From: Sipunculus nudus
Taxonomy: Eukaryota > Annelida > Sipuncula > Golfingiida > Sipunculidae
Reading direction: 5' to 3'
DNA length: 64,000 bases
NCBI GenBank assembly: GCA_026874595.1
Contig: CM049307.1
Span: 93,348,330-93,412,329, forward strand
Position numbers and translations under genes: made by a program. Positions 34,735-46,171 of the stretch are shown here, in pieces (within the stretch, counting starts at the first letter, position 1; each line of letters starts with the position of its first letter). Below the pieces are notes generated by a model that was not told the origin of the DNA, ran no database searches, and saw only the letters and a program-made list of their open reading frames with translations.

Positions 34735-36328
34735 TACGGTGGCTGATTTAGGACACAGAAAAAAAAAATATTTATCTCGTGATCTCGAGATAACATCTCG
34801 AGATCTCGACATAGAATTTCGCAAAAAAAAAATTTTAGGAAGCAAAAAAAAAAAAAATTTTAGGAAGCAAAAAAAAAAAAATTGAGGAAGCAAAAAAAAA
34901 AATTTTAGGAAGCAAAAAAAAATTTTTAGGAAGCAAAAAAAAAATTTTAGGAAGCAAAAAAAAAAATTTTATGAAGCAAAAAAAAAATTTTTAGGAAGCA
35001 AAAAAAAAAAAATTTTAGGAAGCAAAAAAAAAAAAAATTAGGAAGCAAAAAAAAAAAATTAGGAAGAAACCCCAGCTGGGAATGGGTCTTATAACGTCAC
35101 TTTGACGTATAAACATTTTATCTAAAGGCTACTTGTATACAAGCCACTTGAGCAAGTGTTAACATACAGATAAAAACATGTAACCGAGTTATTGAAAGAT
35201 CACTAGTTGATATTCGTTAGAGCATGGGAAGCAATGCAGTATTTGTCATTTACAGAAATCTGTAATCTCTGAATTGAAGCCAGATGTTTCTGCCGGACGT
35301 CTTTCTATTACGATCGGTGGCAATTTTTGCACCCCCCCCCCCCGACCCATGTTATAAAAAAAACGTGGATATAGACAAAGACAGCGCCTTTACCCATGGC
35401 ATTGGCTCATTTTTATGAAAGATTAATAGATTATGTTTACCTAGATTATGTTTATGATTACTTTTACTTCTTTAATATGTATATGCAGAGTTAGCCTGTA
35501 TTACAAAGATTCTATAAATAAGGCAGGTGAATAGCGACTTTAAGACCAAAGCAGAGCATTTTGCTGAAGAAAAATCATGATGAGAGATGATCGAAATTTT
35601 AAACCGTTTATTTATGAATATAAACATTTATGAAGATAGGTTGATTAAATTAATCTGAGCTATAGTATAAGAGCTATAGTGGATCAAGACTTGGGCTTTA
35701 GGGGCTGATGCAACGCCCCTCCCCGATCCCCCCCCCCCCCCAGCGTACCTACCCGAAAACACAGTAATCAGTTTTAGCATATTTTGATTTATGATAGTCT
35801 AATACATGTTCCATAAAACGACACACCATTTCAATAAAACAAAAGCTGAAAGAAATTGTATAAAAAGCGTGTTTCTATAGGAAGCTCATATTTGTTTGTA
35901 TTCTTAAAATAATAAGGTACCCACAATGCATGCATGCAGACCTAAACATTTCTATTTGAGTGATTTAACAGACATGGCTCCGAATCCGCCGTTCAGGTAG
36001 AATGTTTCAGATTCTTTAGGCTTTGACATCTTCCTTACGGATATGAATATTAAATATTGAATTTATATTGAACTTTTCTTCAACTCGCCTTATCTCAGGG
36101 GATATACAAACTTGATTGATTTTAAATTAATTATATTGTATTACCGTTCAGTTAAACACAGTATACATGGTCTTTGTTTTATAATTGCAATAGTAAGCAC
36201 TCTTAACGTATACTGTCCCCATAAGGTTGCTTTGTTTATGTCAATTCAGCTTCGAATGGTTCGTACAAGTGTGACATTTTTTCTGGAGATCTCGAAAGAA
36301 TTTTTTTTTTGCTTCTTAAAAATTTTGC
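34735..36328. mobile_element. ~1.6-kb insertion specific to R1
   Basis: R2 has the empty site: CTTGAAAACATCTG at 41670 runs directly into ATCCGTTCATAAG, whereas in R1 about 1.6 kb separates these blocks. The insert opens with CTCGTGATCTCGAGATAAC and an AGGAAGC/A-rich minisatellite. It closes with GGAGATCTCGAAAG, T-rich sequence and GCTTCTTAAAAATTTTGC, so its two ends are imperfect inverted repeats of each other. Two long C runs (12 and 14 bases, at 35332 and 35728) lie inside. No transposase frame was seen; a non-autonomous element is likely. Confidence 0.75.
34815..35070. repeat. A-rich ~23-25-bp minisatellite
   Basis: About eleven tandem units of AGGAAGC followed by a run of A and TTTT, with varying A-run length. 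It lies near the left end of the R1-specific insertion. Confidence 0.9.
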
Positions 36329-37124
36329 AAATGGTCCGTTCATAAGTTTTAAATATTTCAATTTTTGCAAGAAAGTTGCATTGACATTAATACATGTAAA
36401 TTCGAGAATCCAGGGAACAAATTAAAGATATCCAATAGGTTAAATCTCTTAAAAAGAATGTAAATATGTAACACTATCATCTGGATTGGTCAAGTATTTG
36501 TAAATAAAACTACCCACATTTACTCAAGCCCGGAAGACAAAATGGTCTCAAAATTGTATAAATCTAAAAGGAGCCTCATTTTTAAAAGAATAAAAGTGCA
36601 ATAATGTTTCAATGATGATTTTCCAAAAATTATCTGGTGTGGTAATTTTTTTAAGACCTTTGGGATAAACATAAACATTATTTTGTGGAACTGTCTAGTT
36701 CTTACATTAACGTAATTTAAGAGAGACCATTACAGAGTTAAAAACACACAAGACATAGTCCATTTGGGTAGCATTGGTCGTGGTTCAACTGAGAATCAAT
36801 CTGTGCCGCCTTTTTCCTCTAACTTCTGAGCGAAAATAGCAACTGTATACAATTGATTTATCCGAAATGCATATCGGATATTGTTAATTTACAATTATTT
36901 CTTGCAAAAAAGGCAAATAACAGATAGTTTCTTAAGAGAATATCTTGAAAATCCCTTTTTACCTGTTCTTACTTGCGGATACAACACTGAAAATTAGCGT
37001 TGTGTGAAATAGTAGAAAAGACAAATACCTAAATTTACACGAAACGGGAAACCAAATCGTCCCAAACTTGTATGAATCAAACTTGAGAGTCAAGATAGTT
37101 AAATATTTTATTTAAAATTCTAAC

Positions 37125-37163
37125 CAGTTGTTGTCAGAGGAGGCGCGGCAGTGTTTGGCGGCT
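37125..37163 (-). CDS. Pro/Thr-rich linker exon (39 nt, phase 1-1)
   Basis: The acceptor CATTCAG precedes 37163 and the donor GTTAGA follows at 37124. It encodes PPNTAAPPLTTT. It is phase 1-1 like the rest of the array. The R2 copy (42375-42413) keeps splice sites and frame with SPNTAAPPPITT. Confidence 0.6.
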
Positions 37164-37664
37164 CTGAATGAGGATAAAGGTGTAATTGTATCCCTTTAAA
37201 TAATAAAAAAATGCAAAAAAAAATGTCTTCCTTGGTAGTTATTCCTTGATAATTTAAAGATAAATGCTATTTCAACAGAGACCAGCAGCGGGTTAATAAA
37301 ACCGTAAGACACAGTTCATCACAGTCTCGCCTCTTTTATTCATCCTTTTTCATCCTCCAACCTCGCCTACCTCCATTAAATGACAAAGTCCTTTTTTCCC
37401 TATTACTTATTAACCTCGTTCATTTACCAACCTCAGTATCCGCCATCCGCAAGGAGTTTTTTACCCTAATGATACGCCTACTTCCTGATTCCAACTTAAG
37501 ACAAGTCGGGAATATAAGTGAAGCCGGTTTGTTATCGCTCGGGCTGAGCTGCCGCGTCTGTGTTTACAACATGTCATGCTTCACTGCTTATGGATCAGGT
37601 ACCCGGTGCCACTAATTAATCAATGACTTAACATCCTTGAGTTGTTTGGAGACAGCTGTCAACA

Positions 37665-38252
37665 GCCGAGTGACCAGGGTTGATTTCACACCTATAGTTG
37701 TTTGGTAAAGTGTCATTTAATAAGGTCAACCACACGAGTAGTTTTGAGTAATTTTTGGTAACACGGGGGCTCAAAGACTTGATTGCCCTGAATGACGCAG
37801 TTTGCTTGACGGAGCGTGCCTGGGATTCCATATGCAGCTTCATCATCGGCAATTGTTGGAAACACAATGGCGTTATATCCAGGTGTGTCCAGCCAAATGA
37901 ACAGATCGGCAAGACGGTCAAGAAGCAAACAGTATCGCATACCGACCAGAACATCGGAACGGCACAGCCTTTGAGCGATCAGTATATCATGGAAACAGTG
38001 ACAGGCAGCGATGGTAGAGCAAGTCCAAACTGTTCCCCTAAAGAAATGCACCCCCCCCCCGCTCCCTCCGCCCATATCCGCCGAAATCCTCAAGGCCATA
38101 CAGGCCGTCTTGAAATATTTCGAGAGCTCCAACTACAGCGAACAGTCCGATATTGACGCATAGGCAGGGTGGAACAAAGAATAATAGCTCTTGTGTCACA
38201 AGGTGGCAAACAGTGCTCCATTACGGAATTCTTTGGGGGCAGACTCGGATGA
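37665..38252 (+). pseudogene. pogo/Tigger-type transposase C-terminal remnant, copy 1
   Basis: Plus-strand remnant of a pogo/Tigger-family DDE transposase. SDQG at 37669-37680 matches the M-D-Q-G motif that includes the third catalytic Asp. After a stop and a frameshift, RAWDSICSFIIGNCWKHNGV matches the conserved A-W-D-x-I...I-x-N-C-W-x-H-A-G block. The C-terminus has KQCSITEFFG, like the Q-x-x-I-x-x-F-F tail found in this family. Internal stops and frame breaks make it inactive. The N-terminal DNA-binding part is absent. It lies antisense to the exon array. Confidence 0.75.
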
Positions 38253-40854
38253 AAGTGAAACGGCACAAGGATGACAATGGAGAATTTTATATTTTGACCG
38301 GATATGTAATGCATGTATATATATGTAAATAAATTGTGCACACTATTTTTCTGTTTTTATTTGTAATTTTGTTCATTCATAGTAAATAAATAAATACAAT
38401 TTGTACACTGTTTTAATTTTTTTTTATGTAGCTAGTTAAAGATGAGCATAATAAATGCATGGCCCGATTTATGCTACCCTTCCAATCCTATTTTGCCCCC
38501 GTATCAACCGCCACCCTTGCTTACCGGCAAAATTTCACCCGGACTCAAGGTGGGCGAATGGAAGAGATTAGACTGTTATATTGTTAAAAAAATGAAACCT
38601 GAACTTCCGGTCACTTGGAAAAGTCAAGCATCTATTTTAATTTGATCATTTTGCATTCCAAATAGCTCAAAATTGTTTTAAGTTTATTTTCACATAATAA
38701 ATTTTACTACGTTTGATTGAGTACTTGTTTGTGTATTTTTTTTTTTTTTTGTAATCTCACCTGGAATTTTTAACGTGCTTTCATATTTGTTAGAATTTAT
38801 TATTCACAATATAAGAAAACATGGGCTCAAGGGAAGGTTAAATCATAATTAGTGCCAAGTTGCTTACTTAGTCCTTGCATACAAGTGACAGGATATTGAG
38901 GCCTCCTGCTGTGCACCTCTATACTAGCAAACTTAACAGCTAGCTGGCCCTTTTGGGTAAATTTCACAATGTACAAGCTAATATATTGGAGAACCTATAT
39001 TGTAAAAGCAGAGAAATACATGAGGAGGGAGTAATAAAAGGTAACAACAGGTTTCAATGAAAACGTGAGGATTTCAATATTAAGTTTTACAGGGTTTTAA
39101 AGAAATTTACAAAAATCTGATTTTTACGGTGATGGAATAACGACGGACGCCGGATTCATCGCCAAAGCCAATCATTGCCAAATGGAATCGTATAATCGGA
39201 TAGGATCTTATTTTTGTGTCAGCTGACCTTCAACCATGCTGAGATATGCAGAGACTATATTTGCTTCTGTTATCCTTCCACCTAGCAAACCGTCAGAAAT
39301 TCTCACAACTAACCAAGCGATCACATATTCATAAAAAAATGCACAATATAAGATAACTTGGATTCAAGGGAAGGTAAAATCAGAATCATTGCCAAGTTGC
39401 TGAATTAGCCTTTGAAGACAATTAACAGGGAATAGAGGTATCATTTTTTCTGGCAAATCAAACAGCTAGCTAGCCTTTACGGGATAATCTTTTTGAGGTC
39501 CTAGCCAATGCATTAGAGAACACGTATAGAGGATAACAGATGATTATATGAAGAGGGAGGAATAAAAAGTGACACCTGGTTATCAATAAAAAAATCAAGG
39601 ATTAAAATATCTCGTTTCATGTTTGCTCGGAAAATTTACAAAAACAAATAGGGTGAATTTCCATTTTTTTAAAGTGCCTGTTAATAGACTGAAAAACTGA
39701 AAAACCCTTAAGCTATTTATTAATTAATTGTATCGTATGTATAAGGATGGGCTTCTTATTTTATGTCAGCTGATTTTTTTTATCATGCCGATATGCTGAA
39801 ACAGGTCTAATTTTGTCATACCTCCATCGGCCATCCGTCAGGAGTTCCCTCAGCTTGCATTAATCGTAACATGTTTAACGAGATATAGAAAGTTCTTGCT
39901 TTAAATCAAGACAAGCCCAGCTAAATCTCCCCAGACACGCAAAATGTACTCTAGCATGTATAACACATGTAAAACAATGCCTTCGAACACACAAAATTTA
40001 ACCATTCTGATTGATTAAGGCAGTTGAACAAAACCAACGATTCCCGTTTACCATGGGATCTCACACTCAAAAATGTACTTCACTACAAAAATAGTACCTC
40101 TCGGCATCTTAAATATATAATAAAAAATACCCCAAAATATGTTATATTGTAATGTCGCTACAGGTGTGATAATTTCGCTGTAATCAGTTAATTAAACGTG
40201 ATGATTTATATTAAAGCTTTAATTTCTCAATACTTAAAGCATGTATGATAAATAAATTTTGGATTTTTTTCTTAATTTACCATGCTTGTTCTTACTTGAT
40301 AACATGTTTAAGACACATTTCTGGACTGTACCTAACTAAAAGGACATTACCTATTGCCTATTATACAGTCCTTCTTCCATCGTGATTGCTCTACAACTTC
40401 ATCCGAACAGCTCTCTGTTCAGAGCAAAGATATTTCTAACTTTGGAGCACATGTTGAAAAATCTGAGAATATTACGAAATATTATCAAGTTGACTTTGAT
40501 AATATTAATTATAATTTATTCCCATTAGCAACATATACCTGCATGTCTAACGATAAATGAACTATCAGGTAAGAGCATTGACCTTTATTAACTTGGAAAA
40601 GTTAAAAATTATAAAAAAAATCTAAGGGAAATAATGTAGTCATGGAATCTTGAATTAATCAGGTTATAAGTTTCCAAATCATAAATGTTTTCAGTTCTTT
40701 TTTTATAAATTTAAAAGGGAAGGACAACAGACCAATCGACTTAGTCGTAAAGAACCATATTTGTTTCTTTTATAATCATTCCAGCATATATCTTTAACAA
40801 ACATGAAACAGAGTGTGATTAATTTAAGCTCGACACGACATGTATTCTGCATAC

Positions 40855-40914
40855 CTGTTGTTGCTGGAGTGGTGGACTGAGCCACGGTAGTGGTCGGTTT
40901 GGTCATTTGGGTCC
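40855..40914 (-). CDS. Thr-rich linker exon (60 nt, phase 1-1)
   Basis: The acceptor TTCTACAG precedes 40914 and the donor GTATGC follows at 40854. It encodes TQMTKPTTTVAQSTTPATT. This is the intact paralogue of the frameshifted R1 exon and a good consensus for the array. Confidence 0.75.
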
Positions 40915-41164
40915 CTGTAGAATTAATGCACAAAATAATGTTCAATTAAACAAATTGCCAATAATCAGTTATAGCAATAGTATTTCTAATTCGTTTTTCT
41001 ATTTTCGTTCCAGACAAAACGCATATTCTCAATAAATGTATCAAGCAACCAGGCCAAAATTTGATCAAGAAATAGATAATTTCGGAAGGGGTTGATTTCT
41101 GAAAATGAATTATGATATACTTGAAGAGTTTCCTTGGAAACACATGAACATTTTATTTCAAGAT

Positions 41165-41230
41165 TGTTTTTGGAATTTTTGTTGTAGAAACGGCTGATGC
41201 TTTCGTTCTCCATCGTGCCATTGTAGAAAA
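41165..41230 (-). pseudogene. 'TMA' exon-like unit, member 3
   Basis: Encodes TMARWRTKASAVSTTKIPK then TILK and a stop; R2 counterpart of 34225-34300. Confidence 0.4.
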
Positions 41231-41419
41231 CCTTTGAAAATATTGTAATAAAATTTGGAAAAAACAATACGATAAACGTATAAATGATCTTCCCTTTTGA
41301 TATAATATAACATAAAATCCGTAAAAAAACAGGAAAGACCTTTTCAACCAAGTGTTAACTACACAACTGGCGTAATCAGAGAATTCTGAACAATGTCTTA
41401 ATCAATGTATCCTGCTCTC

Positions 41420-41479
41420 AGGTCGTTGCAGGGGATACGGTAAGAGCAATGATGCTTTCTGATTTAGTTGTCTTGGTTG
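41420..41479 (-). pseudogene. Thr-rich linker exon, donor lost (R2)
   Basis: Same 60-nt unit and same GA-for-GT donor lesion as 34490-34549. Confidence 0.6.
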
Positions 41480-42374
41480 CTTACGGATAATATAAATCCA
41501 ACCATGTGTAAAAAAAAAAAACTGAATTTTTGTACAAATTGTCACGTATAAAAGTAATATCCCAACACTTCAATTATTCGTCTTTAAAAATAATATTCAC
41601 CTGTTAGTGCTTATACCGCTTTACCATAGTATTGTGACGAAATAGTTTAATTTAGCCTTGAAAACATCTGATAAAATGATCCGTTCATAAGTTTTAAATA
41701 TTTCAATTTTTGCAAGAAAGTTGCATTGACATTAATACATGTAAATTCGAGAATCCAGGGAACAAATAAAAGATATCCAATAGGTTAAATCTCTTAAAAA
41801 GAATGTGAATATGTAACACTATCATCTGGATTGGTAAAGTATTTGTAAATATGATAGTTTTGATGGTTTGCCAAAAATTATTAGGTGAGGTAATGTTTTT
41901 AAGACTTTTTGAGATAAACATAAACATGATTCTGTGGAACTGTCTAGTTCTTACATTCACGTAATTTAAGAGAGACTATTACTGAGTTAAGAACACACAA
42001 GACATTGTCCATTTGGGTAGCATTGGTCGTGGTTCAACTGAGAATCAATCTGTGCCACCTTTTTCCTCTAACTTCTGAGCGAAAATAGCAACAGTATCCA
42101 ATTGATTTATCCGAAATGCATATCGGATATTGTTAATTTACAATTATTTCTTGCAAAAAATGCAAATAACAGATATTTTCTTAAGAGAATATCTTGAAAA
42201 TCCCTTTTCACCTGTTCTTACTTGCGGATACAATACTGAAAACTAGCGTTCTGTAAAGTAGTAGAAAAGACAAATACCTAAATTTACATGAAACTGGAAA
42301 ACAAAATCGTCCCAAAATTGTATGAATCAAACTTGAGAGTCAAGATAGTTAAATATTTTATTTAAAATTCTAAC

Positions 42375-42413
42375 CAGTTGTTATCGGAGGAGGCGCGGCA
42401 GTGTTTGGAGACT
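42375..42413 (-). CDS. Pro/Thr-rich linker exon (39 nt, phase 1-1), R2
   Basis: The acceptor CATTCAG precedes 42413 and the donor GTTAGA follows at 42374. It encodes SPNTAAPPPITT. The splice signals are identical to the R1 copy. Confidence 0.6.
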
Positions 42414-42934
42414 CTGAATGAGGATAAAAGGTGTAATTGTATCCCTTTAAATAATAAAAATTGCCAAAAAAATGTCTTCCTTGGTAATTATTCCTTCAAA
42501 ATTTTAAGATAAATGCTATTTACACTGATATATTTTAACAGAAACCAGCAGCGGGTTAATAAAACCGTAAGACACAGTTCATTACTGTCTCACCTCTTCC
42601 TTTCACCCTTTTTCATCCGCCAACCTCGCCTACCTCCAACAAATGACAAAGTCCTATTTTCCTTACTACTTATTTACCTCGTTCATTTACCAATCTCAGT
42701 ATAAGCCATCCGCCAGGAGTTTTTTACCCTAATCATACGCCGACTTCCTGATTCCAACTTAAGACAAGTCGGGAATATTACTGAAGCCGGTGTGTTATCG
42801 CTCGGGCTGAGCTGACCTGCCGCGTCTGTGTTTTCAACATGTCACGCTTCACTGCTTATGGATCAGATACCCGGTGCCACTAATTAATCAATGACTTAAC
42901 ATCCTTGAGTTGTTTGGGGACAGCTGTCAACAGC

Positions 42935-43514
42935 TGAGTGACCAGTGTTGATTTCACACCTAGAGTTGTTTGGTAAAGTGTCATTTAATAAGGTCAACCA
43001 CACGAGTAGTTTTGAGTAATTTTTGGTAACACGGGGGCTCAAAGACTTGATTGCCCTTAATGACGCAGTTTGCTGGACGGAGCGTGCCTGGGATTCCATA
43101 TGCAGGACCATCATCGGCAACTGTTGGGAACACACTGGCGTTATATCCAGGAGTGTCCAGCCAAATGGACAGATCGGCAAGACGGTCAAGAAGCAAACAG
43201 TATCTCATACCGAACAGAACATCGGAACGGCACAGCCTTTGAGCGATCAGTATATCACGGAAACAGTGACAGGCAGCGATGGTAGAGCAAGTCCAACCTG
43301 TTCCCCTAAAGAAATGCCCCCCCCCCCCTCCGCCCATATCGGCCGAAGTCCGGAATGCCATGAAGACCGTCTTGAAGTATTTCGAGAGCTCCAACTACAG
43401 CGAACAGTCCGATATTGACGCACAGACAGGGTGGACCAAAGAATAATAGCTCTTCTGTCACAAGGTGGCAAACAGTGCTCCATTACGGAATTCTTTGGGG
43501 GCAGACTCGGATAA
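42935..43514 (+). pseudogene. pogo/Tigger-type transposase C-terminal remnant, copy 2
   Basis: Same fragment as at 37665-38252, duplicated with the R segment. It has SDQC in place of SDQG, RAWDSICRTIIGNCWEHTGV, and the KQCSITEFFG tail. Shared stops show it was dead before the duplication. Confidence 0.75.
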
Positions 43515-45377
43515 AAGTGAAACGGCACAAGGATGACAATGGAGAATTTTATATTTTGACCGGATATGTAATACATGTATATGTACGTAAATAAATTGTA
43601 CACACTATTTTTCTGTCTTTATTTGTAATTTTTTTCTTTCAATGTGAATAAATAAATACAATTTGAACACAGTATTCAATTTTTTTTATCGAAGCTAGTT
43701 AAAGATGAGCATAATAATGCATGGCCCGATTTATGCTTCCCCTTCCCATCCTATTTGGACCCCTGATCAACCGCCACCCTTGCTTACCGCCAAAAATTCA
43801 CCCGGACTCAAGGTGGGCGAATGGTAGAGATTGGACTGTTACATTGTTAAATAAATGAAACCTGAACTTCCGGTCACTTAGAAAAGTCAGGCTTCCGTTT
43901 TAATAAGATCATTTTGCATTCAAAATATCTAAAAATTGTTTTTAGTTTATTTAGGCAAAAATAAATTTTACTACGTTTGATTGAGTACTTGTTTGTGTAA
44001 TTTTTTTTTTTTTTGTAATCACACCTGGAACTTTTAACGTGCTTTCATATTTGTTAGAATTGATTATTCACAATATAAGAAAATATGGGCTCAAGGGAAG
44101 GTTAAATCAGAATAAGTGCCAAGTTGCTTACTAAGTCCTTGCATACAACTGACAGGAAATTGAGGAGACCTCCTGCTGTGTACCTCTATACTAGCAAACT
44201 TAACAGCTAGCTGGCCCTCTTGGGTCAATTTCACAATGTACAAGCTAACATATTGGAGAACCTATATCATAAAAGCAGGGAAATACATGACGAGGTTGTC
44301 ATGAAAAGTGACAACAGGTTTCAATGAAAACTTAATGATTGTATAGGGGTTTAAAGAAATTTACAAAAATCTGATTTTTACGGTGATGGAATAACGACGG
44401 ACGCCGGATTCATCGCCAAAGCCAATCATTGCCAAATGGAATCGTATAATCGGATAGGATCTTATTTTTGTGTCAGCTGACCTTCAATCATGCTGAGATA
44501 TGCAGAGACTATATTTGCTTTTGTTATCCTTCCACCTAGCAAACCGTCAGAAATTCTCACAACTAACCAAGCGATCACATATTCATAAAAAATGCACAAT
44601 ATAAGATAACTTGGATTCAAGGGAAGGTAAAATCAGAATCATTGCCAAGTTGCTGAATTAGCCTTTGAAGACAATTAAATGGGAATAGAGGTACCATTTT
44701 TTTCTAGCACACCAAACAGCTAGCTAGCCTTTACGGGATAATCTTTTTGAGGTCCTAGCCAATACATTAGATAACACGTATAGAGGAAAACAGATGATTT
44801 AATGAAGAGGGAGGAATGAAAGGTGACAACTGGTTATCAATAAAAAAATCAAGGATTAAAATATCTCGTTTCATGTTTGCTCGGAAAATTTACAAAAACA
44901 AATAGGGTGAATTTACATTTTTTTAAAGTGCCTGCTAATAGACTGAAAAACTTTGTATCGTATGTATAAGGATGGGCTTTTTATTTTATGTCAGCTGATT
45001 TTTTTATTATGCCGATATGCTGAAACAGGTCTAATTTTGTCATACCTCCATCGGGCCATCCGTCAGGAGTTCCCTCAGCTTGCATTAATCGTAACATGTT
45101 TAACGAGATATAGAAAGTTCTTGCTTTAAATCAAGACAAGCCCAGCTAAATCTCCCCAGACACGCAAAATGTACTCTAGCATGTATAACACGTGTAAAAC
45201 AATGCCTTCGAACACACAAAATTTAACAATTCTGATTGAATAAGGCAGTTGAACAAAACCAACGATTCCCGTTTACCATGGGATCTCACACTCAAAAATG
45301 TATTTCACTACAAACGTAGTACCTCTCGGCATCCAAAATATATAATAAAAAATACCCCAAAACATGTAATATTATAA

Positions 45378-45592
45378 TGTCGCTACAGGTGTGATAATTT
45401 CGCTGTAATCAGTTAATTAAACGTGATGATTTATATTAAAGCTTTAATTTCTCAATACTTAAAGCATGTATGATAAATAAATTTTGGATTTTTTTTTAAT
45501 TTACCATCCTTGTTCCTACTTGATAACATGTTTAAGACACATTTCTGGACTGTGCCTAACTAAAAGGACATTGCCTATTGCCTATTAGAAAA
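45378..45592. repeat. Truncated third R copy, R3
   Basis: Begins with the same CTACAGGTGTGATAATTTCG block as R1 and R2, and stops matching after GGACATTGCCTATTGCCTATTA. It then joins unrelated sequence (about 45593-45700). That breakpoint probably marks a junction of the R amplification. Confidence 0.85.
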
Positions 45593-46016
45593 AATCCCAC
45601 AAAAGAAAATAACTTGTCCTAGAAGACCGCACCGCCGATACGTGTGCCAAATTTGGAGAGTCAGATCAGAGCGGAAGTAGGCAAACAATGGTCTAAGAAA
45701 CTGCACATTAATTATATACATGTCTGAATACAATGCCCGCTAATCATTTGTCACACTGTTATATCCAATTCTTTCTGCTTAACTCTGGGCTAAAAAAGAA
45801 TAGGCAATTCGTCCGGGCTTCAGGTAGCCATTCAGTATTTCGTAGATCATTTCGTTTTGAACCCTAGTATAGTAACGAACAAGAATACTTTTTGCCTGAA
45901 ACCATTAAGACCACACATGAAAACATTTCTTAGTATCGATAAGGCACTACTGTCTTCAAATTGGCAGAATTAGAGAATGCTCAACAAGTGCTTAATACAT
46001 GTATCCTGCCTACATC

Positions 46017-46071
46017 TTTTGCAGGAGTTGTGGTTTGAGCTTGGAGTTGTGGTGGCTTCTTTGATCAAAAT
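46017..46071 (-). pseudogene. Decayed Thr-rich exon-like unit
   Basis: Related to 32527-32564: TCAAAG, then codons for ATTTPSS, then a frame break into QTTTPAKD, followed by GTAGGC. No usable frame. Confidence 0.35.
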
Positions 46072-46171
46072 TATCTAGTTCGATCGTCCCATTTTAAAAT
46101 TCATATACGAAAACCCTGAAAACCTACTGTCTCGATGGGCCTGTATCTTTGCAAATCTTTTACTTAACAGT

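Larger units (their letters stand above)
33200..40150. repeat. R segment, copy R1
   Basis: Colinear with R2 at 40155-45375. Both begin with CTACAGGTGTGATAATTTCG and pass through the Thr-rich exon, the TMA unit, a decayed exon, the PPNTAAPP exon, a pogo remnant and a pair of internal repeats (38720-39170 and 39340-39780). R1 is longer mainly because of the insertion at 34735-36328. Identity looks above 90% by eye, so this is a recent duplication. Confidence 0.9.
40155..45375. repeat. R segment, copy R2
   Basis: Tandem copy of R1 without the 1.6-kb insertion. It carries the intact Thr-rich exon, the second pogo remnant and the same internal repeats (43990-44440 and 44590-45000). Confidence 0.9.

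Noticed and set aside
37628-38132. Two overlapping minus-strand open frames of 108 and 139 codons
   Set aside because: They are antisense to a recognisable pogo/Tigger transposase remnant, whose motifs (SDQG, AWDSI..NCW, SITEFF) are on the plus strand.
42896-43603. Minus-strand open frames of 97-137 codons and small plus-strand frames
   Set aside because: Same antisense shadow in the duplicated pogo copy; frames at 43051 and 43070 are alternative-frame shadows of the transposase.
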